DNA of 64,000 nucleotides, taken from Celerinatantimonas diazotrophica (lineage in GTDB: Bacteria; Pseudomonadota; Gammaproteobacteria; Enterobacterales; Celerinatantimonadaceae). The stretch spans positions 62,001 through 126,000 of the forward strand of contig NZ_SMGD01000016.1 of assembly GCF_004339545.1 (NCBI RefSeq), written 5' to 3'. The notes under the pieces are model-generated. The model made no database searches, was not told where the DNA came from, and saw only the letters and a list, made by a program, of their open reading frames with translations. Made by a program: the position numbers and the translations under genes. How positions within the stretch are numbered: the first letter of the stretch is position 1; every line of letters begins with the position of its first letter. This document shows positions 55,888 through 64,000 of the stretch, in pieces.

Positions 55888-56334
55888 TTATTGGTCAGGC
55901 CAGTCTGCTAAAAGATGAATACATTGATCACAAGTTAGTTGCAGTGATGCGAGATAACTGGCTAATTCTCTTGCAAGCGATTGATCGGCCTGTTTTCGAA
56001 TAACCAAACGGAAGTAATTAAGAAGACTTTGCTCACAAAGTAGTAACTCAAAAATATCCTGTTTGGTTAATTTATGATGCATTTTAGCATATTTTTGTTG
56101 GTAATTCATCCGCAACTGCTTCAATGCTTTTTTCTGGTCCGTGAGACTCTGCGTGGATGACAATACTTGGGGATTCAGTCGAGACATAATTTTATCTCGA
56201 CAGTTAAACATGTCTCGACTGATTTTCTTCGGCACATATTGTTCTGTACTTTGTTGCAGGGTTTGATAAAACTGCATACCGCTTTGGCAAGCGCTAAACA
56301 ATTCTTGGCTGAGTAAAGTATCATGACTGGCCAT
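55888..56334 (-). CDS. Hypothetical four-helix-like protein
   Basis: A 148-residue, mostly helical, soluble protein starting MASHDTLLSQEL at ATG 56334 with GGGAAA upstream; the frame opens two codons earlier. It has four or five amphipathic helices (such as QLRMNYQQKYAKMHHKLTKQD and SLARELASYLASLQLTCDQC), and resembles the DUF2383/PA2169 four-helix-bundle family by shape only. It is between the BON-domain gene and the small membrane ORF, 42 bp after the BON gene. The function is unknown. Confidence 0.6.
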   Translation of the reverse strand: MASHDTLLSQELFSACQSGMQFYQTLQQSTEQYVPKKISRDMFNCRDKIMSRLNPQVLSSTQSLTDQKKALKQLRMNYQQKYAKMHHKLTKQDIFELLLCEQSLLNYFRLVIRKQADQSLARELASYLASLQLTCDQCIHLLADWPDQ

Positions 56335-56376
56335 TATCATTTCCCATGTTCAACATCCCATAAACTTGGGTTTGAG

Positions 56377-56937
56377 TTAATCAACCCGCAGTTTGTTAAC
56401 TACTTTTTTAACGTGATCATGATGCATTGCTTTTGACTCTGCGAGATCCTTAGCCGCTAAACTGTCAACATGCCCTGTGAGAGTCACAACTCCATTGTTA
56501 GCCGACACATGAATATCGGTCACGCTTAAACTTTTGCTGGCTGCAAATTGTGCTTTAATCATGGCGATAGTGGTTAAATCATTCCACTTATTAGCAAATG
56601 CTTTTCCTGCGTGATTCATCTTATCTGAGAGACTGACATCCGATTGCACTGCTAGTTCATTATCCACAGACTGAACACCATCGACATTTTTACTAATTTC
56701 GCCTGCCAGTTCTTTTTCAGCATCGGTTTTTACGGTGCCTGTCAGTGTTACTTTGCCCTCGGATACATCGGTATTAATTTCAAAGCTATTTAAAGCTTGG
56801 TTTAATGCAATGGCTGTTTCTACCTTACCATCGAGCCAGGCATCTTTGGCTTTGCCTTGCCAAGATTGAGCAAATACGCTGGGAGCGGCTAAAACTGTTG
56901 TTAAAGCCATAACAGCGGCTATTTGGGTAAGTTTCAT
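56377..56937 (-). CDS. BON-domain periplasmic protein (OsmY-like)
   Basis: A 186-residue exported protein: signal peptide MKLTQIAAVMALTTVLAAPS..FA (cut near residue 23), then two BON domains (about 40-98 and 120-185). Each has the typical end pattern: VSEGKVTLTGTVKT and VDGVQSVDNEL; VSANNGVVTLTGHVDS and VKKVVNKLRV. BON proteins such as OsmY support the periplasm under osmotic and envelope stress and bind membranes. TAGGAG lies upstream of ATG 56937. It is part of the same-strand cluster with YqjD/YqjE-like genes. Confidence 0.9.
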   Translation of the reverse strand: MKLTQIAAVMALTTVLAAPSVFAQSWQGKAKDAWLDGKVETAIALNQALNSFEINTDVSEGKVTLTGTVKTDAEKELAGEISKNVDGVQSVDNELAVQSDVSLSDKMNHAGKAFANKWNDLTTIAMIKAQFAASKSLSVTDIHVSANNGVVTLTGHVDSLAAKDLAESKAMHHDHVKKVVNKLRVD

Positions 56938-56957
56938 AAATGCTCCTAAACCGGTTG

Positions 56958-57209
56958 TTATTTCAATAGTAGGGGCATGAGTTGGCGCCCTAATTGAATG
57001 AGTGCGTTTGAAAGTGTTGCTTTAGAATTAGGCGAACTTGCTACGAATGCTCCACACAAAGCCGCGGTGAGTAAAGCTTGTGGTGTGGCAGCTTTGTGTT
57101 TGATTAAGCGAATACATTCTTGTTGCGTAAGATCTCTATGTCTTTTTATATCCTGCAGCTTTTGCTGTTGGGCATCTAATTTTTGGCGCAACTGTTTATC
57201 AAAGCCCAT
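56958..57209 (-). CDS. Small YqjK-like hypothetical protein
   Basis: An 83-residue protein, ATG 57209 after AGGAGAG. The first 40 residues form a charged coiled-coil (QLRQKLDAQQQKLQDIKRHR). The second half is hydrophobic with ALLTAALCGAFVAS and LIQLGRQLMPLLLK. In E. coli yqjD-yqjE-yqjK are consecutive; the position here after a YqjE-like gene suggests YqjK, but similarity is weak. It overlaps the YqjE-like gene by 11 bp. Confidence 0.6.
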   Translation of the reverse strand: MGFDKQLRQKLDAQQQKLQDIKRHRDLTQQECIRLIKHKAATPQALLTAALCGAFVASSPNSKATLSNALIQLGRQLMPLLLK

Positions 57210-57600
57210 GATCACTCTCCTGGTGGTTCTGTGGATAGTTCATAAGAGCCTGTGCTGAGCGTTTGAAGGTGATACGTGCCAGATAAACGCTTGCTAAGCG
57301 CCATAGTGCAAAGGCCAATATCAGATGAACGAAGGTCCCTATTGCAAGCAACCATACCAGCGAGATACCTAACAGGTATCCCACACTGATAACGAAGGCT
57401 AGGAATAATCCCCAGCCACTGAGTAATATAACCACTGCGGCAATAGATAGAATAAGTACTTTAATGGCATTACTAAACGCATACTGGCTCTCAAGTTCGG
57501 CAAGCTTTAACCAGTTTTCAAACCATTGTTGGTAAATGCTCAAAAGGTTTGAGAAAGGCGTATGCGTCTGTTCAGTCTGTTGAGGTATCTCGCCGTGCAT
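57199..57600 (-). CDS. YqjE-like membrane protein (DUF1469 / phage-holin family)
   Basis: A 133-residue protein with two adjacent strong membrane helices (about 48-70 and 75-102; AIKVLILSIAAVVILLSGWG and LLGISLVWLLAIGTFVHLIL). A helical N-terminus (LSIYQQWFENWLKLAELESQYA) precedes them. This is the layout of YqjE/DUF1469 proteins, encoded next to the ElaB/YqjD protein gene in many gammaproteobacteria. I start it at ATG 57600; the frame is open to 57666 but that would overlap the upstream gene. The role is unknown. Confidence 0.8.
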   Translation of the reverse strand: MHGEIPQQTEQTHTPFSNLLSIYQQWFENWLKLAELESQYAFSNAIKVLILSIAAVVILLSGWGLFLAFVISVGYLLGISLVWLLAIGTFVHLILAFALWRLASVYLARITFKRSAQALMNYPQNHQESDHGL

Positions 57601-57622
57601 AGATTGGCTCTGTTTAGCTCTA

Positions 57623-57925
57623 TTAATGTCGACGTAACAGTGCTGTGACGATAGCACCCGCTGCAAACGCTAATCCTAAGCTCTTGACCGGATGATTTTT
57701 GGTGTAATCACAGGCTGCTTGAGTTGAACGTTTCGATACATCTGATGCTTTAGCACTGAGTTTGTCTGCTTGTTCTCTCATTTCACGGGCAATTTCTGCG
57801 AGTTTCTCTTCGCTAGAACCACTAATTTGAGAAGCTTTGTCAATGGCGTCATGTGCACTTTGGGCTGCTTTATCAACACCTTGATGCATTTTATTGCTGC
57901 TTTTTGTATCTGCTTCATCAGCCAT
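57623..57925 (-). CDS. ElaB/YqjD/DUF883-family membrane-anchored protein
   Basis: A 100-residue protein: a long charged amphipathic helix (about 10-75; SEEKLAEIAREMREQADKL), then the family hallmark YTKNHPVKSLGLAFAAGAIVTALLRRH, a glycine-containing C-terminal tail anchor. E. coli YqjD and ElaB insert in the inner membrane and bind stationary-phase ribosomes; RpoS controls them there. GGGAGAA precedes ATG 57925. It is the first gene of the cluster. Confidence 0.88.
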   Translation of the reverse strand: MADEADTKSSNKMHQGVDKAAQSAHDAIDKASQISGSSEEKLAEIAREMREQADKLSAKASDVSKRSTQAACDYTKNHPVKSLGLAFAAGAIVTALLRRH

Positions 57926-58493
57926 AATTATTCTCCCATGGTTTGTATTAACTAAAATAAGCAGTCATAAACCATGCCAATTATTTAACTGACTGAATAT
58001 ATTAAATTTATTTTGTTTATGAGATTTTGGAGGGGCATTAGGTATGTAAAATTCACATAGTTTTTGTAATTTTTACAGATTTATTTATCAATAATTAAAG
58101 ACGATATGATGATTAGCTTATGAATGAGTGATTCAGTTAGATTGTTTGAATGTACAAAGTTAATGTCACGTCACTTGTTTAAAAATATTCTATCAAATGT
58201 TCTTTGACCGTTATCATCGCAACGGTAAGCCACTCGATGAGCAAGAATGATTTATTTCCTGTTCGAATGTGTGTATTTGACAGGAGAGTTGTCCAAAACA
58301 ATATGTGGCATGAGAGACGTTGAGGTATGAGCAAAGAACGCGACTAAAACACGCGATGGTTTCTTATGAAAACGAGATGATTTTGAAAAAGAGTCTATAT
58401 CTGTTGTATGTAATAAATATAAGAAAAATTAATACATTAGATAAATGTTAGATAGGAATGATACTTAGAAAGAAAGGTGCTAACAAAAAACAA
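57926..58493. other. Long intergenic region upstream of the yqjD-like cluster
   Basis: About 570 bp of AT-rich DNA with no coding frame recognised. One small hairpin (ACCGTT/AACGGT, 58207-58226) is present. Near-matches to sigma-54 promoters (TGGCAT...) have wrong spacing. Confidence 0.5.
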
Positions 58494-58580
58494 TGGTACC
58501 AGTGGGCGGACTTGAACCGCCACGCCCGCAAAGGCAACGGATTTTGAATCCGTCGTGTCTACCAATTTCACCACACTGGC
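58494..58580 (-). tRNA. tRNA-Leu(CAA)
   Basis: An 87-nt class II tRNA on the minus strand, GCCAGTG/CACTGGT acceptor, anticodon loop TTCAAAA (CAA), long variable arm TTGCCTTTGCGGGCGT, T-loop TTCAAGT and encoded CCA. Confidence 0.96.
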
Positions 58581-58614
58581 ATTGTCGCTGGTCTTTACCA
58601 ACTCAGCGAGAGGC

Positions 58615-58642
58615 ATTATAAGGTTGCTTGCGTAATTGGCAA
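58615..58642 (-). promoter_or_regulatory. Promoter of tRNA-Leu
   Basis: On the minus strand TTGCCA, 16 bp, TATAAT. The -10 box is perfect and lies 35 bp upstream of the mature tRNA. Confidence 0.75.
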
Positions 58643-58676
58643 GAAAAAATTAACCGATTGTGATAGAAATCGGTTT
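58643..58676 (-). terminator. Terminator of the lptFG operon
   Basis: AACCGATT pairs with AATCGGTT across 8 bases. Reading out of lptG the stem is followed by AATTTTTTC. It abuts the tRNA-Leu promoter. Confidence 0.8.
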
Positions 58677-58721
58677 GTTTGCTTAAGTTATGCTCAACAC
58701 GATCAGAAAAACAGCGCATTG

Positions 58722-59798
58722 TTATTTTATTCGTCGATTGATCATATAGACTGCTACCGCAAAGAACATCAGACTGGGGCCTACTGCACCGATAATCGGT
58801 GGCATTTTATAGACTAAGCTCACCGATGCTAGCACCTGATTGAGTACATAGAAGCCAAATCCGGTCATGATCCCCATAATTAATCTAGCGCCCATGCTGA
58901 CGCTACGCAATGGACCAAAAATATACGATAATGCCAGTAGCATCATAATGACGACTGTAAATGGCATCATGATTTTTCGCCACAGCGCCAGCTCATACGG
59001 GGCTGCGTCTTGCTGATTCTGATGCAGGTAATTGATATATGAATAAAGTCCAGAAATAGGTAGGTTTAGTGGCTTAACAACCACAACTCCCAGTTTCTGC
59101 GGGGTCAGCGAGGAATACCAGTCATAGGTACCTAACTGCTTGCGCTGAATTTGTCGATCACTTAGCAATGTCATTGAAGCATCTGTCATTTTCCAGTTGC
59201 CGCTGTTTTTCTGATATTGCGCTTCAGGTGCTCGAAGGATTTGGTAAAGCGTCTGATTTTTATCAAAATAGTAAACAGTAACTTGCCGAAGTTCTTTGCC
59301 ATTCCGAACCTGGCCAATATTCACAAAGCTATTTTTGTCTTTTGCCCAGACACTATTTTGGACGGCGATCATGGCTCCGCCTGATTTTTTGGCTGAGCGC
59401 ATCGTGTTAGCCATTAAATCAGCTTTGGGAGCCACAAATTCACCCAACAACATCATGATAATCATCATCGGAACCGCTGTTTTAATCACGGCCGCTGAAA
59501 TATTAGCTTTTGATAGACCAATCGATTGCATGATCACCAGCTCACTACTGGTGGCAAGGTTACCTAAACCAATCAGGGCGCCTAACAGAGCCGCCATCGG
59601 AAAGAATAGTTCCAACTCTTTAGGGATCGATAATACGACATACCACAAGGCATCAAGAATTTGGTAGTTACCCTTGCCGACGTCACCTAATTGGTCGACA
59701 AATTTAATAATGGCACTTAAACCTTGCAGTGTGACAAGAACCAGAAGCGTCGTTTTTAAAATAGTGCGGCCAACATACCAATCAATGATTCGAAACAC
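58722..59798 (-). CDS. lptG: LPS export ABC transporter permease LptG
   Basis: A 358-residue inner-membrane subunit of the LptB2FGC extractor that lifts lipopolysaccharide from the inner membrane. Six membrane helices (three N-terminal, three C-terminal) flank a periplasmic jellyroll domain (about 135-265). MFRIIDWYVGRTILKTTLLVL, ELELFFPMAALLGALIGLGNLATSSELV and MGIMTGFGFYVLNQVL are typical. It starts at GTG 59798 after AGGGAGAGCG, overlapping lptF by 17 bp. The LptB/A/C genes are not in the window. Confidence 0.96.
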   Translation of the reverse strand: MFRIIDWYVGRTILKTTLLVLVTLQGLSAIIKFVDQLGDVGKGNYQILDALWYVVLSIPKELELFFPMAALLGALIGLGNLATSSELVIMQSIGLSKANISAAVIKTAVPMMIIMMLLGEFVAPKADLMANTMRSAKKSGGAMIAVQNSVWAKDKNSFVNIGQVRNGKELRQVTVYYFDKNQTLYQILRAPEAQYQKNSGNWKMTDASMTLLSDRQIQRKQLGTYDWYSSLTPQKLGVVVVKPLNLPISGLYSYINYLHQNQQDAAPYELALWRKIMMPFTVVIMMLLALSYIFGPLRSVSMGARLIMGIMTGFGFYVLNQVLASVSLVYKMPPIIGAVGPSLMFFAVAVYMINRRIK

Positions 59799-60894
59799 GA
59801 CGCTCTCCCTTTAAGACTGCTTTGACCGTTAAAAATTTCTCGCTTCGAACAAATAAAAAGCTACCTGCAATGACTAACATCAAAAGGTGCACCAACCACA
59901 TTCCAAGGTACCAAGGGATGCGACCATCTTCGAGTGATGAACGGGCTGCGCTCATTAAGAGGTAATAACTTAGATACAACATAATCGCTGGAAAAAGTTT
60001 GGCATAACGGCCTTGTCGAGGGTTAATGACGCCTAAAGGCACCACCATTAATACCAGAATAATAACCGAAACAGGCATTGCTATACGCCATTGTAGCTCA
60101 GCAATTTTATCCGGATTATCACTGCCAAATAGTTTGGCCGTCGGCATGGCTCGGATTTTTTCACGCTGTTCTTTTGCTGAGCGCTCTTGGAGCCGAACGC
60201 TATAGCGGTCAAAACGCATGACTTTGTAATCCAAGTCGTTCAGATTGCCTTCGTAACGAGTACCATCACTTAGATCCAACCATTGAGAACCATTGGGGCG
60301 TTCTTTTAAGTTGCCACGGGCAGCCATGACGATCGACGGCTGGCCTTTGTCTGCAGGAGGATTATGGGCGACAAATACTTTTTCCATATTTTTGCCATTG
60401 TTCGTAATATTTTCAACGAAAGCGACGGCTTGGTTACTAAGTTCGACAAAACGGCCCGGAGTGATGCTGGAGATACCGCTATCGGCTTTCACATTTGCCA
60501 TCACTTGCTGCTCGATACTATTGACATAAGGCGTTAAAAATAATGTATTCGCACCTGCTAAAATGAAGGTTACTGCGCCAACCGCAGCTGTAATCCCTAA
60601 AATTTTATTCGGACTATAGCCACAGGCAAATAAAACACTCATTTCACTGTCGGCATAGAGCCGGCCATGGGCAAATAAAACACCAATAAAGAAGCTGATC
60701 GGCAGGATTAGAATCGCCAAATTAGGGATATTTAATAACAATAACTTAGCCACGAATGCTCCGGGAATATGGCCATCTGCGGCATCCCCCAAGATCCGGA
60801 CAAACTTCTGACTGATAAAAATCAGCATCAAAACCAGCATCACTGCAAACTGGGTTTTAATTGTCTGTTTGAATAAATAGCGAAAAATTAACAC
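59782..60894 (-). CDS. lptF: LPS export ABC transporter permease LptF
   Basis: A 370-residue partner of LptG. It has the same layout: three N-terminal helices, periplasmic beta-jellyroll (about 130-270), and three C-terminal helices. MLIFRYLFKQTIKTQFAVML, LPISFFIGVLFAHGRLYADSEM, SVLFACGYS and MVVPLGVINPRQGRYAKLFPA match LptF. It starts at GTG 60894. It is divergent from pepA with 165 bp between, the arrangement found in E. coli. Confidence 0.96.
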   Translation of the reverse strand: MLIFRYLFKQTIKTQFAVMLVLMLIFISQKFVRILGDAADGHIPGAFVAKLLLLNIPNLAILILPISFFIGVLFAHGRLYADSEMSVLFACGYSPNKILGITAAVGAVTFILAGANTLFLTPYVNSIEQQVMANVKADSGISSITPGRFVELSNQAVAFVENITNNGKNMEKVFVAHNPPADKGQPSIVMAARGNLKERPNGSQWLDLSDGTRYEGNLNDLDYKVMRFDRYSVRLQERSAKEQREKIRAMPTAKLFGSDNPDKIAELQWRIAMPVSVIILVLMVVPLGVINPRQGRYAKLFPAIMLYLSYYLLMSAARSSLEDGRIPWYLGMWLVHLLMLVIAGSFLFVRSEKFLTVKAVLKGERRVSNH

Positions 60895-61059
60895 CGGCGA
60901 CCCACTTTATACGTTGTTTTTTGCTGGAAACACGCAACAATTACGATAAACTTTCTATTTTGCGAATTTTGCTCTCATATGGCAAAGCTAGTTTATCACG
61001 ATCTATGAAAAGACCATTCTAGCAAGTTCGCTATATTAACGCAGTATAAAGGAGTCTTC

Positions 61060-62565
61060 ATGGAGTTCAGTGTAAAAAGCGGTAGTCCGGAGAAGCAGCG
61101 CAGCGCATGCATCGTTGCCGGAGTTTACGAACCTCGACGTTTATCTCCGATTGCCGAACAACTAGATAAGATCAGCGACGGATACATTAGTGCACTGTTA
61201 CGTCGAGGCGATCTCGAAGGCAAAGCCGGTCAAGTTCTACTGTTACATCATGTTCCAAATGTGTTAAGTGAACGAGTTTTATTAGTCGGATGTGGGAAAG
61301 AACGAGATTTAGATGAGCGCCAATATCGGCAGATCATTGAAAAAACTATCGCAACTTTGAATGATACCGGCTCAATGGAAGCGGTTTGTTTTTTACCTGA
61401 ACTGCATGTAAAAGCGCGGGGAACCTATTGGAAGGTTCGCCAAGCGGTAGAAACAACACTCAACTCGCTCTATACCTTTGAGCAGCTAAAAAGCAAACCC
61501 AATGAAGTTCGCCGTCCGCTTCGCCGTTTGGTTTTTAATGTCTCGACTCGTCGAGAGCTTGCTGTGGGTGAAAAAGCCATTGCCCATGGAATGGCGATTT
61601 CACAAGGAATGAGCAAAGCCAAAGATTTAGCCAATTTACCTGCCAACATTTGTAACCCGAGTTATCTTGCTGAACAGACCGAAAAATTGGCGGTCCATCC
61701 AGCCGTAACATTCACAAAGGTCGACGAAAAACAGATGCAAGAGTTGGGTATGAATGCTTATCTGACAGTTGGCCGTGGTAGCGCGAATGAGTCGGTTATG
61801 AGTATTGTTGAGTATTGTCCTCCGGGGATGGAAGAGCAAAAACCAATCGTGTTGGTGGGCAAAGGTCTAACCTTCGATGCCGGGGGAATTTCATTAAAAC
61901 CCGCCGCTGGTATGGATGAGATGAAATATGACATGTGTGGTGCGGCCAGCGTCTATGGTACCATGCAAGCGGTGATTGAGTTGGAATTGCCGGTCCGGGT
62001 GATTGGCATATTAGCTGGTTGTGAAAACATGCCATCTGGACACGCGTATCGTCCGGGAGACGTATTGACGACTATGTCGGGTCAGACAGTTGAAGTCCTT
62101 AATACAGATGCCGAAGGGCGACTGGTGCTGTGTGATGCATTGACATATGTGGAACGATTCGATCCGGAATTTGTGGTTGATATTGCGACACTAACCGGTG
62201 CTTGTATTATCGCCCTAGGACATCACACTACAGGGTTAATGAGTCCACATAATCCATTGGCCCATGAAGTTTTGAGTGCCGCAGAGCAAAGTGGTGATAA
62301 GACTTGGCGATTGCCGCTTAATGATGAGTATGATGAACAGCTCAAAAGTAATTTTGCCGATCTAGCTAATGTCGGCGATCGAGCCGCCGGGGCGATTACT
62401 GCAGGATGTTTTTTGTCACATTTCACGAAAAAATATAATTGGGCGCATTTGGATATTGCCGGAACAGCGTGGAAATCTGGGCCCAAAAAAGGTGCTACCG
62501 GACGCCCTGTGCCACTCTTAATCCAGTTGTTGATGAATAAAGCTGGGATTGAACTCGAAGATTAA
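61060..62565 (+). CDS. pepA: Leucyl aminopeptidase PepA
   Basis: A hexameric M17 zinc/manganese aminopeptidase of 501 residues that in E. coli also binds DNA (Xer recombination, carAB control). The metal site is complete: [26 protein letters not shown] and [28 protein letters not shown] marks the domain boundary. AAAGGAG lies before ATG 61060. It heads the plus-strand pepA-holC-valS series. Confidence 0.97.
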   Translation: MEFSVKSGSPEKQRSACIVAGVYEPRRLSPIAEQLDKISDGYISALLRRGDLEGKAGQVLLLHHVPNVLSERVLLVGCGKERDLDERQYRQIIEKTIATLNDTGSMEAVCFLPELHVKARGTYWKVRQAVETTLNSLYTFEQLKSKPNEVRRPLRRLVFNVSTRRELAVGEKAIAHGMAISQGMSKAKDLANLPANICNPSYLAEQTEKLAVHPAVTFTKVDEKQMQELGMNAYLTVGRGSANESVMSIVEYCPPGMEEQKPIVLVGKGLTFDAGGISLKPAAGMDEMKYDMCGAASVYGTMQAVIELELPVRVIGILAGCENMPSGHAYRPGDVLTTMSGQTVEVLNTDAEGRLVLCDALTYVERFDPEFVVDIATLTGACIIALGHHTTGLMSPHNPLAHEVLSAAEQSGDKTWRLPLNDEYDEQLKSNFADLANVGDRAAGAITAGCFLSHFTKKYNWAHLDIAGTAWKSGPKKGATGRPVPLLIQLLMNKAGIELED

Positions 62566-62612
62566 TCTTCCAACGTGTAGAATAGCGGGGCCTATTTGGC
62601 TCCTTTTTATAT

Positions 62613-63050
62613 ATGAAAGCAGTAACATTTTATATTATGCCCGATGATGCAGTGTCAGAAAGCGCTAAAATGCTAGATGCTGTTTGCCATGTTATCGCCC
62701 GCCACTATTACAATAATGAGCGGGTTTTTGTGTTGTCTGAAACAAAGTCGCAGGCTGAAGCTTTGGATGAGCGCCTCTGGCAGTTCGATGCTGAGAGCTT
62801 TGTGGCTCATAATCTGGTCGGTGAGGGCCCTCGAGCGGGTGCTCCGGTAGAGATCGGTTGGCAAAGTGGGCATAATCGGCGCCAAACTTTGGTTCATCTG
62901 AATGCTCAGATAGCACCTAATTTAGAGTTATATCAACATATTGTTGACTTTGTACCCGCAGATGAAGCTGGCAAACAACAAGCCCGCGAACGATACAAAG
63001 CATATCGACGACTTGGTCTGATGCCTCAGACTGAATCTTTGGACATTTAG
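62613..63050 (+). CDS. holC: DNA polymerase III chi subunit
   Basis: A 145-residue clamp-loader accessory protein that links the polymerase to SSB. The N-terminal VTFYIMPDD, ARHYYNNERVFVLSETKSQAEALDERLWQFDAESFVAHNL and VEIGWQ, and the LVHLNAQIAP strand, match HolC. It lies 47 bp after pepA and 51 bp before valS, the conserved order. Confidence 0.95.
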   Translation: MKAVTFYIMPDDAVSESAKMLDAVCHVIARHYYNNERVFVLSETKSQAEALDERLWQFDAESFVAHNLVGEGPRAGAPVEIGWQSGHNRRQTLVHLNAQIAPNLELYQHIVDFVPADEAGKQQARERYKAYRRLGLMPQTESLDI

Positions 63051-63101
63051 ACAATATGAATTTTCATATTGTTAAAAATAACAGTTAGAGTCAGTAATCC
63101 G

Positions 63102-64000
63102 ATGGAAAAAACGTATAATCCGCAATCTATTGAACAAGCTCTTTATCAGCATTGGGAAGCGCAAGGATATTTCAAACCCCATGGTGATACCAGCAAAGAA
63201 TCATTCACTATTATGATCCCACCCCCGAATGTCACAGGCAGTTTGCATATGGGGCATGCTTTTCAGCAGACCATTATGGATACGTTGATTCGTTACCAAC
63301 GGATGCAGGGCAAAAATACTCTATGGCAGGTTGGAACGGATCACGCTGGGATTGCGACTCAGATGGTCGTGGAGCGTAAAATTGCGGCCGAAGAAAATAA
63401 AACCAAACATGACTATGGCCGTGAAAAATTTATCGAAAAAGTGTGGCAGTGGAAAAACCACTCTGGCGGTTCGATCACCAAACAGATGCGTCGTTTAGGG
63501 GATTCGTTAGATTGGGAACGGGAACGCTTTACGATGGATGAAGGGTTTTCGGATGCTGTACAAGAAGTATTTGTACGTCTTTACGAAGAAGGTTTGATTT
63601 ATCGCGGTAAGCGTTTGGTGAATTGGGATCCTAAACTGCATACTGCAATTTCTGATCTAGAAGTGGAAAATAAAGAACAGCAGGGCAAAATGTGGCACCT
63701 GCGATATCCACTGGCCGATGGCGCACAAACTGCTGAAGGAAAAGACTATTTAGTGGTTGCAACCACCCGCCCAGAAACGATGCTGGGTGATACAGGGGTT
63801 GCGGTTAACCCCGCTGATCCCCGCTATAATGGATTGATTGGCAAAGAGATCCTGTTGCCTATCGTGAATCGCCGGATTCCAATTGTAGGCGATGAACATG
63901 CGGATATGGAAAAAGGCACCGGCTGCGTAAAAATTACGCCGGCACATGACTTTAACGACTATGAAGTTGGTAAACGTCATCAGTTGCCGATGATTAATAT
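63102..64000 (+). CDS. valS: Valyl-tRNA synthetase (3' end cut by window)
   Basis: Partial class I aminoacyl-tRNA synthetase; about 299 of some 950 residues are present. It starts [21 protein letters not shown] at ATG 63102. The HIGH-type signature is [19 protein letters not shown], followed by [17 protein letters not shown]. The start of the editing domain is visible at [19 protein letters not shown] and [19 protein letters not shown]. The KMSKS motif is beyond the window. Confidence 0.97.
   Translation, partial: MEKTYNPQSIEQALYQHWEAQGYFKPHGDTSKESFTIMIPPPNVTGSLHMGHAFQQTIMDTLIRYQRMQGKNTLWQVGTDHAGIATQMVVERKIAAEENKTKHDYGREKFIEKVWQWKNHSGGSITKQMRRLGDSLDWERERFTMDEGFSDAVQEVFVRLYEEGLIYRGKRLVNWDPKLHTAISDLEVENKEQQGKMWHLRYPLADGAQTAEGKDYLVVATTRPETMLGDTGVAVNPADPRYNGLIGKEILLPIVNRRIPIVGDEHADMEKGTGCVKITPAHDFNDYEVGKRHQLPMIN

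Noticed and set aside
57972-58000. Sigma-54 promoter upstream of the yqjD-like cluster (TGGCATGG...TGC on the minus strand)
   Set aside because: The GG to GC distance is about 14 bp, not the required 10.

Overview
The window is a stretch of chromosome from a gammaproteobacterium of moderate to low GC, judged by eye. Housekeeping gene order resembles Enterobacterales and Vibrionales: mrcB..hemL..erpA..btuF-cbiB-mtnN; gltD-gltB / yhcC..arcB; and lptG-lptF / pepA-holC-valS. An ArcB sensor, anaerobic sulfite reductase, LytS/LytTR pyruvate-type sensing, glycogen synthase, chemotaxis and c-di-GMP proteins suggest a facultative anaerobe with a motile, environmentally responsive lifestyle. I cannot name the species; a marine or brackish lineage near Vibrio, Shewanella or Celerinatantimonas is a guess.

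Layout. 1-8.9 kb: an O-acetylhomoserine sulfhydrylase-type enzyme (cut by the left edge), PBP1b, an OmpA-domain protein, a chemoreceptor, HemL and ErpA. 8.9-16.5 kb: an accessory block between erpA and btuF. It holds a candidate small RNA, a 210-bp MITE-like element with perfect 19-bp terminal inverted repeats, an MFS transporter, an LD-carboxypeptidase-like protein, a broken AraC regulator, and asrABC followed by a siroheme-pathway methyltransferase. 16.5-24 kb: btuF-cbiB-mtnN, tRNA-Phe and tRNA-Asn, Zur, a MepM-like endopeptidase, a degraded ProV/ProW-like ABC pair and a ProXp-type deacylase. 24-36.8 kb: glutamate synthase, YhcC, a PAS-GGDEF cyclase, ArcB and a LysO-type lysine exporter. 37-49.9 kb: a DUF1127-like protein with a structured leader, an unrecognised exported protein, FemAB-like and DUF2937 proteins, an FAD oxidoreductase, an EAL protein with a dead GGDEF domain, a DTW tRNA-modifying enzyme, an M17 peptidase, GlgA, a FUSC protein and GpmA. 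50-54.3 kb: a YpdA/YpdB two-component pair beside its expected target, a YhjX-type transporter, whose upstream region carries a tandem direct repeat and a perfect FNR-type box. 54.3-58 kb: a sigma-54 activator with a degenerate receiver, followed by a small envelope-stress-like cluster (YqjD/YqjE-like, BON-domain and small membrane proteins). 58.5-64 kb: tRNA-Leu(CAA), LptG/LptF, PepA, HolC and the start of ValS.

The best leads are: the clustered YpdAB-YhjX circuit with its predicted operators; the ABC-transporter pair lacking catalytic ATPase residues; the sigma-54 regulator with a dead receiver next to a cluster of small stress proteins; the MITE-like element and candidate sRNA in the accessory block; and structured leaders before the EAL and DUF1127 genes. 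No CRISPR array, prophage or complete insertion sequence was seen.
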